This document shows, one piece after another, positions 44,011 to 52,455 of a DNA stretch of 64,000 bases. The notes beneath the pieces are model-generated. The model saw nothing but the letters and a program-made list of their open reading frames with translations. It made no database searches and was not told where the DNA came from. How positions within the stretch are numbered: the stretch's first letter is position 1; every line of letters begins with the position of its first letter. The DNA is from JAYSYM01 sp964543475. GTDB taxonomy: Bacteria; Bdellovibrionota; Bdellovibrionia; Bdellovibrionales; JAMPXM01. The position numbers and the translations under genes were made by a program. The stretch spans positions 35,528 to 99,527 of the forward strand of contig CAZIYJ010000011.1 in NCBI GenBank assembly GCA_964543475.1. Reading direction: 5' to 3'.

Positions 44011-45252
44011 TTACCGGGGAGGAAGATTGAGGATGTCGCTCGTGAACTGCTGGTTCATTCGCGGATTATTTGACGAACAATCAATTGGACTGAGCGGCAC
44101 CCAAATAAAATCAGGATTTGCCGACAGCCACGAACCTCCCACTGCATTCCCGGCAGCGTCGACTCGTAAGCTGTATTTGTAAGTTCGAATATATGTGGGT
44201 GCCACTCCGGGAGGCTTCGAGTAACTCGCGTCGTACTTGTGAACCGTAAGCTTTGCAGTAACAGTGAATGTGGTTGCCGAATTCTGCACAAGATCCATTG
44301 TGTAACCGCTCACCAAGTGATTGTCGACCGGGCGCGAACTTACATAATCCATTGCGACAACTTTTCCAACTTGCCCAATGTAATAGGTAAGTACTTTATG
44401 AAATTCGGCCGGATAAATATCTCTTGGGTCGTTACTTGCGTATCCATAATTTCGTCGCCCATAAAATGCAACCGCAGCACAGTAATCTTCTTCAGCTAAA
44501 ATTCCCTTTTGATCTGCGACAGTAAACACGACCCCACTTTGTTGATGATATTTGCTTGTCTTCGGCTCGGCTCGAAGTACGGCACTTGCTGCCCATCCGT
44601 TACAATGACCCTCCCACGCAACATCTTTGTAAGCATGATAGGTTCGCTCCCAAGAAGCGACTCGCGGACTTACTCCCGTGCGCGCACTCACGTAGCGATC
44701 ATACTTGGCGAGTGGCGAAACTGAAGTGCCGGCGAGTGCATTGCTTTTGTAAGACCACCAAAATCCCCTCCACGGTAAATTAGATTCGGGAACAGCCGCC
44801 TCAAGGCGACCCTCTTGCACCCTCATATCTGGTGCTTCGGAACTAGTTCGCTGAAGTAAATCAATTGTAGAATCAACTGAAGTGTCCTGAGGCCAAGTTG
44901 GAGCTAAGTGGGTTGGCTCAACAAGTGGAACAGGCAAAGGATTAATATCGCTCGAGTGAACTCGATGAGTGCTGACTTCTCCTTTTAAAAGGGAGCCATG
45001 AGTGACTAATCCATCTGCCTCAACTATCGCAGAAAGTTCGGGCTTCACGGTAGTTTCGTCAGCATTGTAGATAAATTTTGATCCGGCGGGATTATTAAGC
45101 GACTTGTAACACCAAGTTTGCAATCCAATTATAGGAATTGAACTTCTCTCAACAGACTCCTGAATTTCAAACCGATAACAAGCAGTCGAGTCTGCAAATG
45201 AGGATTTAGAAAAAGAAAAAACTAACAACAGACCCAAAATCACTTTTGTCAT
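44011..45252 (-). CDS. Exported transglutaminase-like (elicitor-type) protein candidate
   Basis: 413 residues from ATG 45252 (AGGGGAG upstream). Signal peptide ILGLLLVFSFSKSSFA. The central WEGHCNGWAASAVLRAEP resembles the active-site Cys region of the transglutaminase-elicitor group first described in oomycetes and found in some bacteria; His or Asp partners are less clear (possible DNHLVSGYTMD). The C-terminal strand-rich part ends FIWVPLSPIDC. If right, it would cross-link or modify proteins outside the cell. Moderate confidence from memory of the motif only. Confidence 0.55.
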   Translation of the reverse strand: MTKVILGLLLVFSFSKSSFADSTACYRFEIQESVERSSIPIIGLQTWCYKSLNNPAGSKFIYNADETTVKPELSAIVEADGLVTHGSLLKGEVSTHRVHSSDINPLPVPLVEPTHLAPTWPQDTSVDSTIDLLQRTSSEAPDMRVQEGRLEAAVPESNLPWRGFWWSYKSNALAGTSVSPLAKYDRYVSARTGVSPRVASWERTYHAYKDVAWEGHCNGWAASAVLRAEPKTSKYHQQSGVVFTVADQKGILAEEDYCAAVAFYGRRNYGYASNDPRDIYPAEFHKVLTYYIGQVGKVVAMDYVSSRPVDNHLVSGYTMDLVQNSATTFTVTAKLTVHKYDASYSKPPGVAPTYIRTYKYSLRVDAAGNAVGGSWLSANPDFIWVPLSPIDCSSNNPRMNQQFTSDILNLPPR

Positions 45253-45344
45253 GTGCACTCCCCTGGCTTCTGAAGAGTGTGCGCTAAGATATTTTTAGTT
45301 TAAACCGAACTTGCTTTTAGTTCTCAGCACAAACAGCGCAAGCT

Positions 45345-46022
45345 TTAAAATGGTCTAGCGCGATCGCGATTAGCTTCAAGAAACTCTTTTAACCACGGGT
45401 ATCGCTTTAATGCTTTTGGGGTGAGCTCAGAATTACCAGTGAAATAGTCATAGAGCAATTCGACCTCATTCAAAGACAATCGCTGAAATCCTTCAGTAAA
45501 AGTAACTGGCAATAGATTTAGAAAACGTGACGTCTCTGAACCATAAACGTCGGTGAGAATTTTTGCCTTCTTCTTGAATTCACTTTCAGTGAGCGTAACT
45601 GTTTTTTCTGGAAAACTGTTGTAGGCAACAGAGAATAGGTTTTTGTGGCCAGCAAAAGCACGATGAACTGCAACGCTAACATCTTGATGATGAGGATGTC
45701 CGTATTCGCCTAAAATTCCGTGAGTGTAGACAGCATGAGGAGTCGGAAACTTTCGCAAATAGGCTTCAAGCGAATTTGTATCAAGTCGCTGTTCATAACG
45801 ATCAGGCATACCCACCCAGTCTAGTTGTTTGACTCCAAGCATTTTACACGCGGCTTCAAATTGTTTTTTGCGGCGGGCTCCGTCGTTGTCGGCATTTCCA
45901 TCGGTGGTACAAACGACTCGCCAGGGTAATGATTTTGCACCACTCAATATTGTTCCGCCAAAGAAGAGCGTTTCGTCATCGGGATGCGCGACACAGACCA
46001 GATTATATTTTCCCTTCGACAT
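45345..46022 (-). CDS. PIG-L/LmbE-family deacetylase
   Basis: 225 residues. The zinc-binding motif VAHPDDETLFFGGTI lies at the N-terminus and the third ligand His in EYGHPHHQDVSV in the middle. PIG-L enzymes remove N-acetyl groups from GlcNAc-containing or similar substrates. It is divergent, 29 bases apart, from a NagB-like gene, suggesting a joint amino-sugar route (inference). Confidence 0.9.
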   Translation of the reverse strand: MSKGKYNLVCVAHPDDETLFFGGTILSGAKSLPWRVVCTTDGNADNDGARRKKQFEAACKMLGVKQLDWVGMPDRYEQRLDTNSLEAYLRKFPTPHAVYTHGILGEYGHPHHQDVSVAVHRAFAGHKNLFSVAYNSFPEKTVTLTESEFKKKAKILTDVYGSETSRFLNLLPVTFTEGFQRLSLNEVELLYDYFTGNSELTPKALKRYPWLKEFLEANRDRARPF

Positions 46023-46051
46023 TTCGATTCTCCTGATTGTTAAATATAACC

Positions 46052-46672
46052 ATGGAACTAATAGTTTGCGAAAGTAGCGATCAAGTTGACGCCTCTGTTT
46101 CGAAGTGGTGTGAGAAGAAGGTCCTAGACTTTGGTATTAAGTCAGCGTTCATTCCTGCGGGAGCAACGCCAGAAGGCTTGTACCAACTCTGGGAGAAGCA
46201 ACGTCCCGCCTATCTTAAGGGAATGAAACTCATCCAAATTGATGATGTTTTAAGCTCCCCTCAAGAAGGCGTGTTCAAAAAGTTTTTCGAACAACATCTT
46301 CCAAGTTTCAAAAGCCAACTTTGCTTCATCGAAAGTGGCGAGTGTAAAGCTGAGCTTGGGCTTTTAGGATTAGGTGTGAACGGTCACGTCGCATTCCATG
46401 AACCAGGTATTCACGAAGATTTCTACAGCGGCTGCGTTCAATTAAGCGAAGTCACTTGCAAGAATTTAAATTTGCCTCAGGGAAGTTGGGGCGTGAGTTA
46501 TGGCGCAGGCGCATTCATGCGCTGCAAAGCAGTGAGCATCATCGTAAAAGGTAAAGGCAAAAGAGAAATCTTAAAGCGTTTACTCGCGAAGGACCCGACA
46601 GTCCCCGCTTCTGCTTTGATGAATCATCCTCGGCTCACGATCATTACCGACCGCGAAGCCTACCCTGCTTAA
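46052..46672 (+). CDS. Glucosamine-6-phosphate deaminase-like protein (NagB/SOL family)
   Basis: 206 residues, shorter than NagB (about 266). LGLLGLGVNGHVAFHEPG matches the NagB active-site loop, and FIPAGATPEGLYQLW the phosphate-binding start of the NagB/6-phosphogluconolactonase fold. Likely converts an aminosugar-6-phosphate to the keto-sugar phosphate and ammonia. Start uncertain: ATG 46052 lacks a ribosome site, a TTG lies at 46037. Confidence 0.75.
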   Translation: MELIVCESSDQVDASVSKWCEKKVLDFGIKSAFIPAGATPEGLYQLWEKQRPAYLKGMKLIQIDDVLSSPQEGVFKKFFEQHLPSFKSQLCFIESGECKAELGLLGLGVNGHVAFHEPGIHEDFYSGCVQLSEVTCKNLNLPQGSWGVSYGAGAFMRCKAVSIIVKGKGKREILKRLLAKDPTVPASALMNHPRLTIITDREAYPA

Positions 46673-46728
46673 TAGCTTAGTGAATTGACAACGACGATTA
46701 AGATGACGATTGCTAGAATGACTCTCAT
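46669..46728 (-). CDS. Candidate 19-aa hydrophobic membrane peptide
   Basis: ATG to TAA reading MRVILAIVILIVVVNSLSY, starting two bases after the stop of the 46731 gene and ending in a 4-base overlap with convergent nagB-like. Almost entirely aliphatic, it would form one short membrane helix. The upstream AAGAAGCAG is only a weak ribosome site, so it may be a chance frame; the composition and tight position after an exported-protein gene make it worth noting. Confidence 0.3.
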   Translation of the reverse strand: MRVILAIVILIVVVNSLSY

Positions 46729-46730
46729 AT

Positions 46731-47045
46731 CTAGTTCTGCTTCTTCCAATGACGGTCATAAGCCGGAGCTTCAGCATCAGATTCGATCATCGATGTGATG
46801 TTGCAATTAATGTCGTTATCAACATCAGCTAAAAATTCAATGTATTTCCCGTTCGGTAATATCGTACGAATCACCCACTCATACTTTGTTAAATGTCCGA
46901 TTTCGATCTGCTCGGCACTCACCGCGACATTTTCTTGAACCGAAATCAAGTTTGCAAAAATTTTCGCTACTTGACCGTCGCAATCAAGGGCCATTGCTGG
47001 CGAGGTAAAAACTGAAAGAGCAAGAGTCACTAAAAGAGTTTTCAT
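46731..47045 (-). CDS. Small exported protein, 104 aa
   Basis: Start ATG 47045 (AGGAAG upstream), sharing one base with the previous stop (TAATG). Signal peptide LLVTLALSVFTSPAMA. Two Cys in the mature form (LDCDGQ, INCNITS). Family not recognised. It forms a two-gene unit with the next upstream small exported protein. Confidence 0.65.
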   Translation of the reverse strand: MKTLLVTLALSVFTSPAMALDCDGQVAKIFANLISVQENVAVSAEQIEIGHLTKYEWVIRTILPNGKYIEFLADVDNDINCNITSMIESDAEAPAYDRHWKKQN

Positions 47046-47485
47046 TAATTCACTTCCTGTTTTGCTACGCACGAGAACTGAGAGTCGCCGATGTAGGCAA
47101 CAACCGCTTTCTCAATTGATTGCTCGCCACGATATGTTTGAATATCTACCATTGCTCCTTGAGTATTTCCCCCATCGCACGAGTCATCGTGAGTGGTGTA
47201 CATCACATAGACCTTTCCAGAAGAATGCTTCAAGTAAGTAGCCTGAGTGTAATAACAAATTTGGTCGCCAAAACTCAAAGGCTCAATCCCCGCAGGAGCA
47301 GGTGAATCTACTTTAAGTAATAACTTAAAACGATTCCGATATTGAAGTTTGTCGTAATCACCCACGACACCCAGGCCGTTTAAGTTCGAGTCTTTACAGT
47401 TTTCGTTTTTGTAATCGGTTTTTGGCTGATCTGCATGCGCTGCAATGCCAGACAGTAAAAGAGCTGCTAAGATTAATGTCTTCAT
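47045..47485 (-). CDS. Small exported protein, 146 aa
   Basis: AAGGAG before the ATG; signal peptide TLILAALLLSGIAAHA. Four Cys in the mature form (NENCKD, QICYYT, DSCDGG, FSCVAK), consistent with two disulfides. Not recognised. Coupled by TAATG to the following small exported protein, so they are co-expressed. Confidence 0.7.
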   Translation of the reverse strand: MKTLILAALLLSGIAAHADQPKTDYKNENCKDSNLNGLGVVGDYDKLQYRNRFKLLLKVDSPAPAGIEPLSFGDQICYYTQATYLKHSSGKVYVMYTTHDDSCDGGNTQGAMVDIQTYRGEQSIEKAVVAYIGDSQFSCVAKQEVN

Positions 47486-47494
47486 AAAGTCTCC

Positions 47495-47920
47495 TTAATG
47501 AATGGTTTGTTGGCCGCTGAGCAATTCAAACTGTGCAACAACTTCGCTTGTTGCTTCAGTCACAATTGTTTTCATTAAGCCTAAAACTTTAAGCTGCTCA
47601 GGCGTGGGTTGTTCATCAGCGATTGAAACGCCAATGACTCCTCCGCTCATCATGTCGTTTTGCCAAAAGCCTTCGTGATCCATTCCCATCATTTCAGCAA
47701 CATTTGATCTCTTGAATAGATCAACGTCGCTTCGACCCAGAATCTCAGAGGCTTGAAGGCCGAGCATTTCTGCTCCAGCTTGGTTTATAAAAGAGTATGA
47801 ACCGTCGGCTCGTTTTACGAAGCAAGCGATTCCCGCGTTATCTAATCGTTCTAAAATATGTGCTGAAATCATGTAACAGGTGTAACCGGAGGATCGGCTG
47901 ACGTAAATAGCGACCTCCAT
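47495..47920 (-). CDS. Single PAS-domain protein
   Basis: 141 residues. A PAS fold is visible from about residue 22: ERLDNAGIACFVKRADGSYS, FINQAGAEMLGLQASEILG, then RSDVDLF. No output domain follows, so it is a stand-alone sensor or adaptor. ATG 47872 would give 125 residues and equally fit the domain; no site before either start. It is divergent from the BLUF photoreceptor gene, 111 bases away. Confidence 0.75.
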   Translation of the reverse strand: MEVAIYVSRSSGYTCYMISAHILERLDNAGIACFVKRADGSYSFINQAGAEMLGLQASEILGRSDVDLFKRSNVAEMMGMDHEGFWQNDMMSGGVIGVSIADEQPTPEQLKVLGLMKTIVTEATSEVVAQFELLSGQQTIH

Positions 47921-48031
47921 CTGTTATAAATTCGTTTGTAACGACAAAAACTTCGACAGAGGACGGCGGCGTGCCCCGCCTTGCTGTGCACTTGTTGCAA
48001 CTCACGCCTAACGGCTTTAAACTCGCAGCTC

Positions 48032-48475
48032 ATGGATATTTTTCACTTAGTGTACAGAAGTAGATCAGTAGGCATTCCCGACGAGAAAGTCCTTAACGAT
48101 ATCCTCGAAGTATCTCGAAGGAGAAATGAGCAGGATCAAATTACTGGCTTCTTAATATATCGAGACGGATTCTATATGCAGCTTCTGGAAGGCCCTCAAA
48201 CTAAGGTCCGCGAATGCCTGGCCCGCATCTCTGCCGACAAACGCAATATGGACCTTACCGTGTTAGGGGAAGTGCACAGCTCAAATAGAATGATGCCTGA
48301 CTGGAGCATGGCTAGCGTGATGGCAGCCAAAGTAAGGATTAGTTCGGAGTCATACATAGATCTTTTTGATTTAGGCGCTAGTGATGGTGTATTTCGTGAT
48401 AAACATGCTTTAGAAGGCATGCTACGCCTTTTTAGCAAACATGCCTCACATCTGCCCCAAAAGGACTTAGGATAA
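48032..48475 (+). CDS. BLUF-domain blue-light sensor
   Basis: 147 residues from ATG 48032. The flavin-binding residues are in place: Tyr8 in FHLVYRSRSVG, Asn32 in RRRNEQDQITG, Gln50 in FYMQLLEGP and a Trp in PDWSMAS. The C-terminal about 45 residues form only short helices, so this is a short BLUF that signals through a partner. Its stop is directly followed, with no gap, by the ATG of a deaminase gene. Confidence 0.92.
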   Translation: MDIFHLVYRSRSVGIPDEKVLNDILEVSRRRNEQDQITGFLIYRDGFYMQLLEGPQTKVRECLARISADKRNMDLTVLGEVHSSNRMMPDWSMASVMAAKVRISSESYIDLFDLGASDGVFRDKHALEGMLRLFSKHASHLPQKDLG

Positions 48476-48913
48476 ATGAGTCGCCCAAGCTTTCAGTCTA
48501 TATACATGCAGCTCGCGCATACACTTTCTCAGCGTTCAACTTGTCGACGCCTGAATGTCGGCACTGTTGTGACAACTACTGATTATCGAAAAGTTCTCGC
48601 CGTTGGATACAATGGCAACGCCACTGGGTTACCTAATGATTGCGACCGAGATGAAAAAGGTAATTGCGGCTGCCTACATTCAGAAGAAAATGCAGTCATT
48701 AACTGCGACTCCCCGAGATTTATTGAAAAGCATGTTTTCGTCACTCACCTACCTTGTACAGCTTGCGCCAAGCGACTGATCAATCTTGGTGGTGTGAAAA
48801 AAATCTTCTATACGTCTGATTATCGATCAAGTGATTCACTCGCTCTTTTATCTACAGTAGGAATCGAAGTGGAGCGATTGGAAGGCAAACCAACTGCGCC
48901 CGATAACGTTTAA
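48476..48913 (+). CDS. dCMP/cytidine deaminase-family protein
   Basis: 145 residues. Zinc site: HSEENAV (His and catalytic Glu) and LPCTACAKRL (two Cys), with CGCLHSEEN ahead of it. The layout is nearest to dCMP deaminases (ComE-type), which feed dUMP to thymidylate synthesis. The start codon touches the BLUF stop (TAAATG), and AAGGAC/AGGA in the BLUF end serve as ribosome site, so the two are translationally linked. Confidence 0.88.
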   Translation: MSRPSFQSIYMQLAHTLSQRSTCRRLNVGTVVTTTDYRKVLAVGYNGNATGLPNDCDRDEKGNCGCLHSEENAVINCDSPRFIEKHVFVTHLPCTACAKRLINLGGVKKIFYTSDYRSSDSLALLSTVGIEVERLEGKPTAPDNV

Positions 48914-49021
48914 GCCCTAGCGAATTTTTGACTTAAACTTTTCTCTACGACCCATCTTTTACTTTTTTCAAATGACACCACCCCAAAAACCCTCTAGCGG
49001 CTTTATACGCAACTTAAGGGT

Positions 49022-49037
49022 TGGCCCGCTCGGTGCA
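49022..49037 (+). promoter_or_regulatory. Sigma-54-like -24/-12 element (weak)
   Basis: TGGCCCGCTCGGTGCA has the GG-N10-GC core and about 10 of 12 consensus positions. The start of transcription would fall about three bases before the ATG at 49051, so either the mRNA is leaderless or the match is accidental. Confidence 0.3.
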
Positions 49038-49050
49038 ATGACCTCTCGAC

Positions 49051-49596
49051 ATGAAAAACACATTAAAGTTCAGATCATTATTAGTAGCTTCTTTATTAAC
49101 GCTTTCAACGGCAGCACACGCTAGCAAGGTAACGGTAGCTCAGTTTGCTTCTCCTGATGAGAACACTCCAAATTGCGCTAACTCACCTGCCGAACTTGCT
49201 TCGATGAAAGACCTCGTTGCAGTGATGAAGACTTTCGGAGGACTACAAGCAGTTGTAGGCACCTGGAAGCTTTCTGGAATTCCGTTTGTTAACCAAAAAA
49301 TTTCGTTCAAATACGATTCAACGAAATTTATTGTTCAAACCAATAACGAATTCCCTGAGGAAGTATCTCTTTGTTCGCACAAAAATGCGAAGGGACAAGC
49401 GATGCTTCGCGTATCAGTTCACACGCCAGGTTGCCCAGAAAACAAAAACATCTATCTTCAGGCAGATGGAAAAGGTGTCATGCGTTTAACTGCATACGGC
49501 ACGAAAGCAATCGGCACAGCAAAGTTTAAACAAAAGTCTGTTACACCACTCCCAGATGGAAACAAGGCTAACCCTGTTTCTTGCGCTAAAAACTAA
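49051..49596 (+). CDS. Exported protein of unknown function, 181 aa
   Basis: Signal peptide SLLVASLLTLSTAAHA. The mature part contains AVVGTWKLSGIPFVNQKISF and a strand-rich body with Cys pairs (PNCANS, SLCSHK, PGCPENK, VSCAKN). It loosely resembles small beta-barrel or calycin-type proteins, but I do not recognise a family. No ribosome site is seen before the ATG. A strong terminator follows. Confidence 0.65.
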   Translation: MKNTLKFRSLLVASLLTLSTAAHASKVTVAQFASPDENTPNCANSPAELASMKDLVAVMKTFGGLQAVVGTWKLSGIPFVNQKISFKYDSTKFIVQTNNEFPEEVSLCSHKNAKGQAMLRVSVHTPGCPENKNIYLQADGKGVMRLTAYGTKAIGTAKFKQKSVTPLPDGNKANPVSCAKN

Positions 49597-49628
49597 AACG
49601 TAAATATAGTTAAGGCAATTCAGCTTGA

Positions 49629-49662
49629 ACGGAAGGTAGAAGTACCTTCCGTTTTTGCTTTT
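49629..49662 (+). terminator. Rho-independent terminator
   Basis: ACGGAAGGTA and TACCTTCCGT form a 10-bp stem with a 4-base loop, followed by TTTTGCTTTT. Confidence 0.88.
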
Positions 49663-49682
49663 ATACAGGATACGCTATTGGC

Positions 49683-50051
49683 ATGAAACTATTCTTTCTT
49701 GGCCTAATGTCTTTCTTTTATATCGGTGCTGGCCTCAATCATTTTATCGACCCAGGCTTCTACCTACCAATGATGCCACCTTACATTCCCGCCCACCGCT
49801 TAATGATTCTGGTAAGCGGAGTGGTCGAAGTCGCCTGCGGGATCTTCCTAATACCAAAGAGAACTCGATCACTAGCAGCATGGACAATTATTGCGATGTT
49901 GATTTCATTTTTCTCGGTGCACATTTATATGCTGCAATTTCGAGGAAGCCTTTTTGTAGATGTGCCTGAAGCAATCTTGTGGGCGCGAATCCCATTACAG
50001 TTTGTTTTTATATATTGGGCATACGTTTATACTGAGAAGTCTCGACGATAA
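49683..50051 (+). CDS. DoxX-like four-helix membrane protein
   Basis: 122 residues, four hydrophobic helices. YIGAGLNHFIDPGFYLPMMP and SGVVEVACGIFLI match DoxX/DoxD-like membrane proteins, some of which take part in quinone-linked or redox-stress functions. No partner oxidoreductase is next to it. Confidence 0.8.
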   Translation: MKLFFLGLMSFFYIGAGLNHFIDPGFYLPMMPPYIPAHRLMILVSGVVEVACGIFLIPKRTRSLAAWTIIAMLISFFSVHIYMLQFRGSLFVDVPEAILWARIPLQFVFIYWAYVYTEKSRR

Positions 50052-50067
50052 ACTTTCCGCCCTAAGT

Positions 50068-50397
50068 TTAAAAATGCTTGCCGTTCTCGTAGTAGTTCTC
50101 TTTAGCGAGATTTATAAAAACCACAGAAATGTATTCAGCAGAAACCTGTTTTCGAACTAATTCGGTTATCTTTTCTGCGGCCTTGTTTTGAATCTCTTGT
50201 CCGCGGTCGAACCAAAGCACTTCAATCATTGGATCACCCTGCACAACTTCGCCGTCCTTGAAAAACTCAGTTGAGATTAACTCCACCGAAAAATTCTCAA
50301 CTGGCGTTTGCATTAGTCCAGCGAGCTCTACTGGAAGCTCACGGCTCAAGTTTTTTACAATACTTTCATTTAGGGCGCGAATTCGAATATGCGGCAT
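50068..50397 (-). CDS. DUF1904 (tautomerase-like fold) protein
   Basis: 109 residues starting PHIRIRALNES, so Pro would become the N-terminus after Met removal, as in 4-oxalocrotonate tautomerases. IEVLWFDRGQEIQNKAAEKI and YISVVFINLAKENYYENGKHF fit the DUF1904 family. Enzyme activity unknown. Confidence 0.8.
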   Translation of the reverse strand: MPHIRIRALNESIVKNLSRELPVELAGLMQTPVENFSVELISTEFFKDGEVVQGDPMIEVLWFDRGQEIQNKAAEKITELVRKQVSAEYISVVFINLAKENYYENGKHF

Positions 50398-50537
50398 GCG
50401 AAACTGTTAAACAGCGCGATCTGAATTGTAAAGTTGCTGTGCATTGTCGACTAACTCAACAGCAATTCTCTGTTCTTGCGGATAATCATAAACCTGTCTT
50501 GAGCCTGTAATTTTTTGTTCCGATTAGCTACCGGGAT

Positions 50538-50566
50538 AGAAAGCGTCTTTGGCTTTCTCTTTTGTC
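50538..50566 (+). promoter_or_regulatory. Hairpin in the 50398-50626 gap
   Basis: AGAAAGC and GCTTTCT form a 7-bp stem with a 7-base loop, followed by CTTTTGT. It may be a weak terminator or a leader structure of the DUF1996 gene. The remaining gap shows nothing convincing. Confidence 0.35.
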
Positions 50567-50626
50567 TCATTTTGAGAACTGAATTCAGAAACTATCATTT
50601 CGAATACGCGTACCGATAGGAAACCT

Positions 50627-51925
50627 ATGCTCAGAACTTATAGAAAAAAACGGATTGTAGGATACCTAACGATTACAGCAGTCTTATGTGGCGGCTTCAT
50701 GAACTGCACTGGCGTGAGTTCATTACCAGTTGAAAGTACGGCACTAAGTTCAGCAGGCGCAGGTGGACCACCAATGGCCCCTACTCCAATTCCAGGACCA
50801 GGTGCTTTTCCTAAGGTGGGGGAGGTACCTCTCATACTATCGAACTTCGCTGTGGACCCCGAACTTGTAGATGCCTGGGGTAACGGCGCGATTCCAGCTT
50901 CAGCCGCTCCAGATAATGTCGGAGCGTTCAGATTCATTTGTAACCCGAGCCATGAAGCTTACGATGACCCCATCGTTTACCCCGGCATGATCGGCGCATC
51001 ACATTTACACCAATTCTTCGGAAACACACTTGCTAACGGAAAATCGACTTACGAATCACTTCGAACAACCGGAGCTAGCACCTGCAATTCTCCACTCAAC
51101 CGTTCTGCTTATTGGATTCCTGCGATGATGAACGGAAAAGGTAAAGTCGTAAAACCAGATTACGTTTCGATTTACTATAAGCGCATGCCGAAGACCGATC
51201 CAAATTGTCAGAAGCAGGGTAAAGCTTGCGTCGACATTCCGCGCGGACTTCGCTTTGTGTTTGGTAAAACAATGACAGGCTCGGGAACTGGTGGTTATTT
51301 CAATTGTGATTCGAAAGATTGGAGTAAAAAAGCGCCGGGAACAAATTCTGCTCATTATACTACGATAATTGAAGCGGCTAAGAATTGTCCTTTCGCAGAT
51401 GGAACTACTTATGCGAATAATCGTCTGGGACTAGTCATCAATGCTCCAGACTGTTGGGATGGAGTGAATTTAGATTCGCCCGATCACCGTTCGCACATGG
51501 CGTTTGGAGGCTATGGCTCGTGGGGATACTACAAGTGTCCAGACACTCATCCGTACGTGATTCCGACTTTCACACTTGGGGCTTGGTACACAGTTGATCA
51601 AGATCTTTATACTGACATAAAGGCAGATGGCACTTGGAACGGGACACAGAATGGCTGGCATCTATCTTCGGATGAAATGAACAAAGTTGAACCGGGCAAA
51701 ACCGTACACGCAGACTGGTTCGGAGCTTGGGACGACGGCGTCATGGACATGTGGCACAAAAACTGTATTGATAAGCTCCTAAATTGCTCTGGTGGTGATT
51801 TAGGAAATGGTAAGCAATTACGAAATTTCAGTGGCTTTAAGTGGGATGCAAACCCGCGTGTTGTTGATCCACCTGCGATGACGGGTCCAATGATGAAATT
51901 GGATCACTCGAAAATGCACCACTAA
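50627..51925 (+). CDS. DUF1996-domain lipoprotein
   Basis: 432 residues. Lipoprotein-type signal with Cys in GGFMNCTGV (near residue 27), a Pro/Ala-rich spacer, then the DUF1996 domain: GMIGASHLHQFFGN, RSAYWIPAMMNGKGKVVKP, LRFVFGK, HRSHMAFGGYGSWGYYKCP. The family is common in fungi and actinobacteria and is secreted; function is unknown. A His-rich C-terminus (KLDHSKMHH) could bind metal. Confidence 0.88.
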   Translation: MLRTYRKKRIVGYLTITAVLCGGFMNCTGVSSLPVESTALSSAGAGGPPMAPTPIPGPGAFPKVGEVPLILSNFAVDPELVDAWGNGAIPASAAPDNVGAFRFICNPSHEAYDDPIVYPGMIGASHLHQFFGNTLANGKSTYESLRTTGASTCNSPLNRSAYWIPAMMNGKGKVVKPDYVSIYYKRMPKTDPNCQKQGKACVDIPRGLRFVFGKTMTGSGTGGYFNCDSKDWSKKAPGTNSAHYTTIIEAAKNCPFADGTTYANNRLGLVINAPDCWDGVNLDSPDHRSHMAFGGYGSWGYYKCPDTHPYVIPTFTLGAWYTVDQDLYTDIKADGTWNGTQNGWHLSSDEMNKVEPGKTVHADWFGAWDDGVMDMWHKNCIDKLLNCSGGDLGNGKQLRNFSGFKWDANPRVVDPPAMTGPMMKLDHSKMHH

Positions 51926-51930
51926 TTTCC

Positions 51931-52404
51931 TTACTGATCTTCGGCGGGCTTTACCTTTTTGGTGAGGCCTTTTAAAAAGTACCGCAGCACTTGATCACCG
52001 CAAACACGATAGTTGTCATGACCCTTTTTTCGCAAGATTGCCGAGAGCTCGCCTTTACTAAACTTCATTCCTTCACCGTTGAGCATCGCAAGAATATCTT
52101 CTTCTTTGAGTTGAAACGCCACTCTCAGCTTTTTCAAAATTAAATTATTCGAGATCGGTAGCTCTTTTGGCATCGGCGGCCTTGAATCATCTTTTCCTCG
52201 CAAAAAGAAAATTAGTCCGTCAAGAAAGTGAGCCATGATTCCGTCAGGGCACGAGATATAGTCTGGGTCTTCTTCGCCTCTCATGAAGTTTTCAATTTCG
52301 GTTTTTGGAATTTGTAAACTATCAAGACTACATATCTCAACGACTCTTGAGTTATTGAGTCCGAGAAGATTTCTGATCGAGCGCAGCACATCATTGTTCG
52401 TCAT
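51931..52404 (-). CDS. DUF1456 (YehS-like) protein
   Basis: 157 residues with two copies of the YehS helical unit: NNDVLRSIRNLLGLNNSRVV and ISNNLILKKLRVAFQLKEED, each followed by a DYISCPD or NYRVCGD segment and FLDGLIFFLRGKD or FLKGLTKKVKP. Cytoplasmic, function unknown. Converges closely with the DUF1996 gene. Confidence 0.88.
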   Translation of the reverse strand: MTNNDVLRSIRNLLGLNNSRVVEICSLDSLQIPKTEIENFMRGEEDPDYISCPDGIMAHFLDGLIFFLRGKDDSRPPMPKELPISNNLILKKLRVAFQLKEEDILAMLNGEGMKFSKGELSAILRKKGHDNYRVCGDQVLRYFLKGLTKKVKPAEDQ

Positions 52405-52455
52405 TAAAAGACTTCTCCGTACCCACGTGAACTCATCAATGCTAGGATCTGCATC

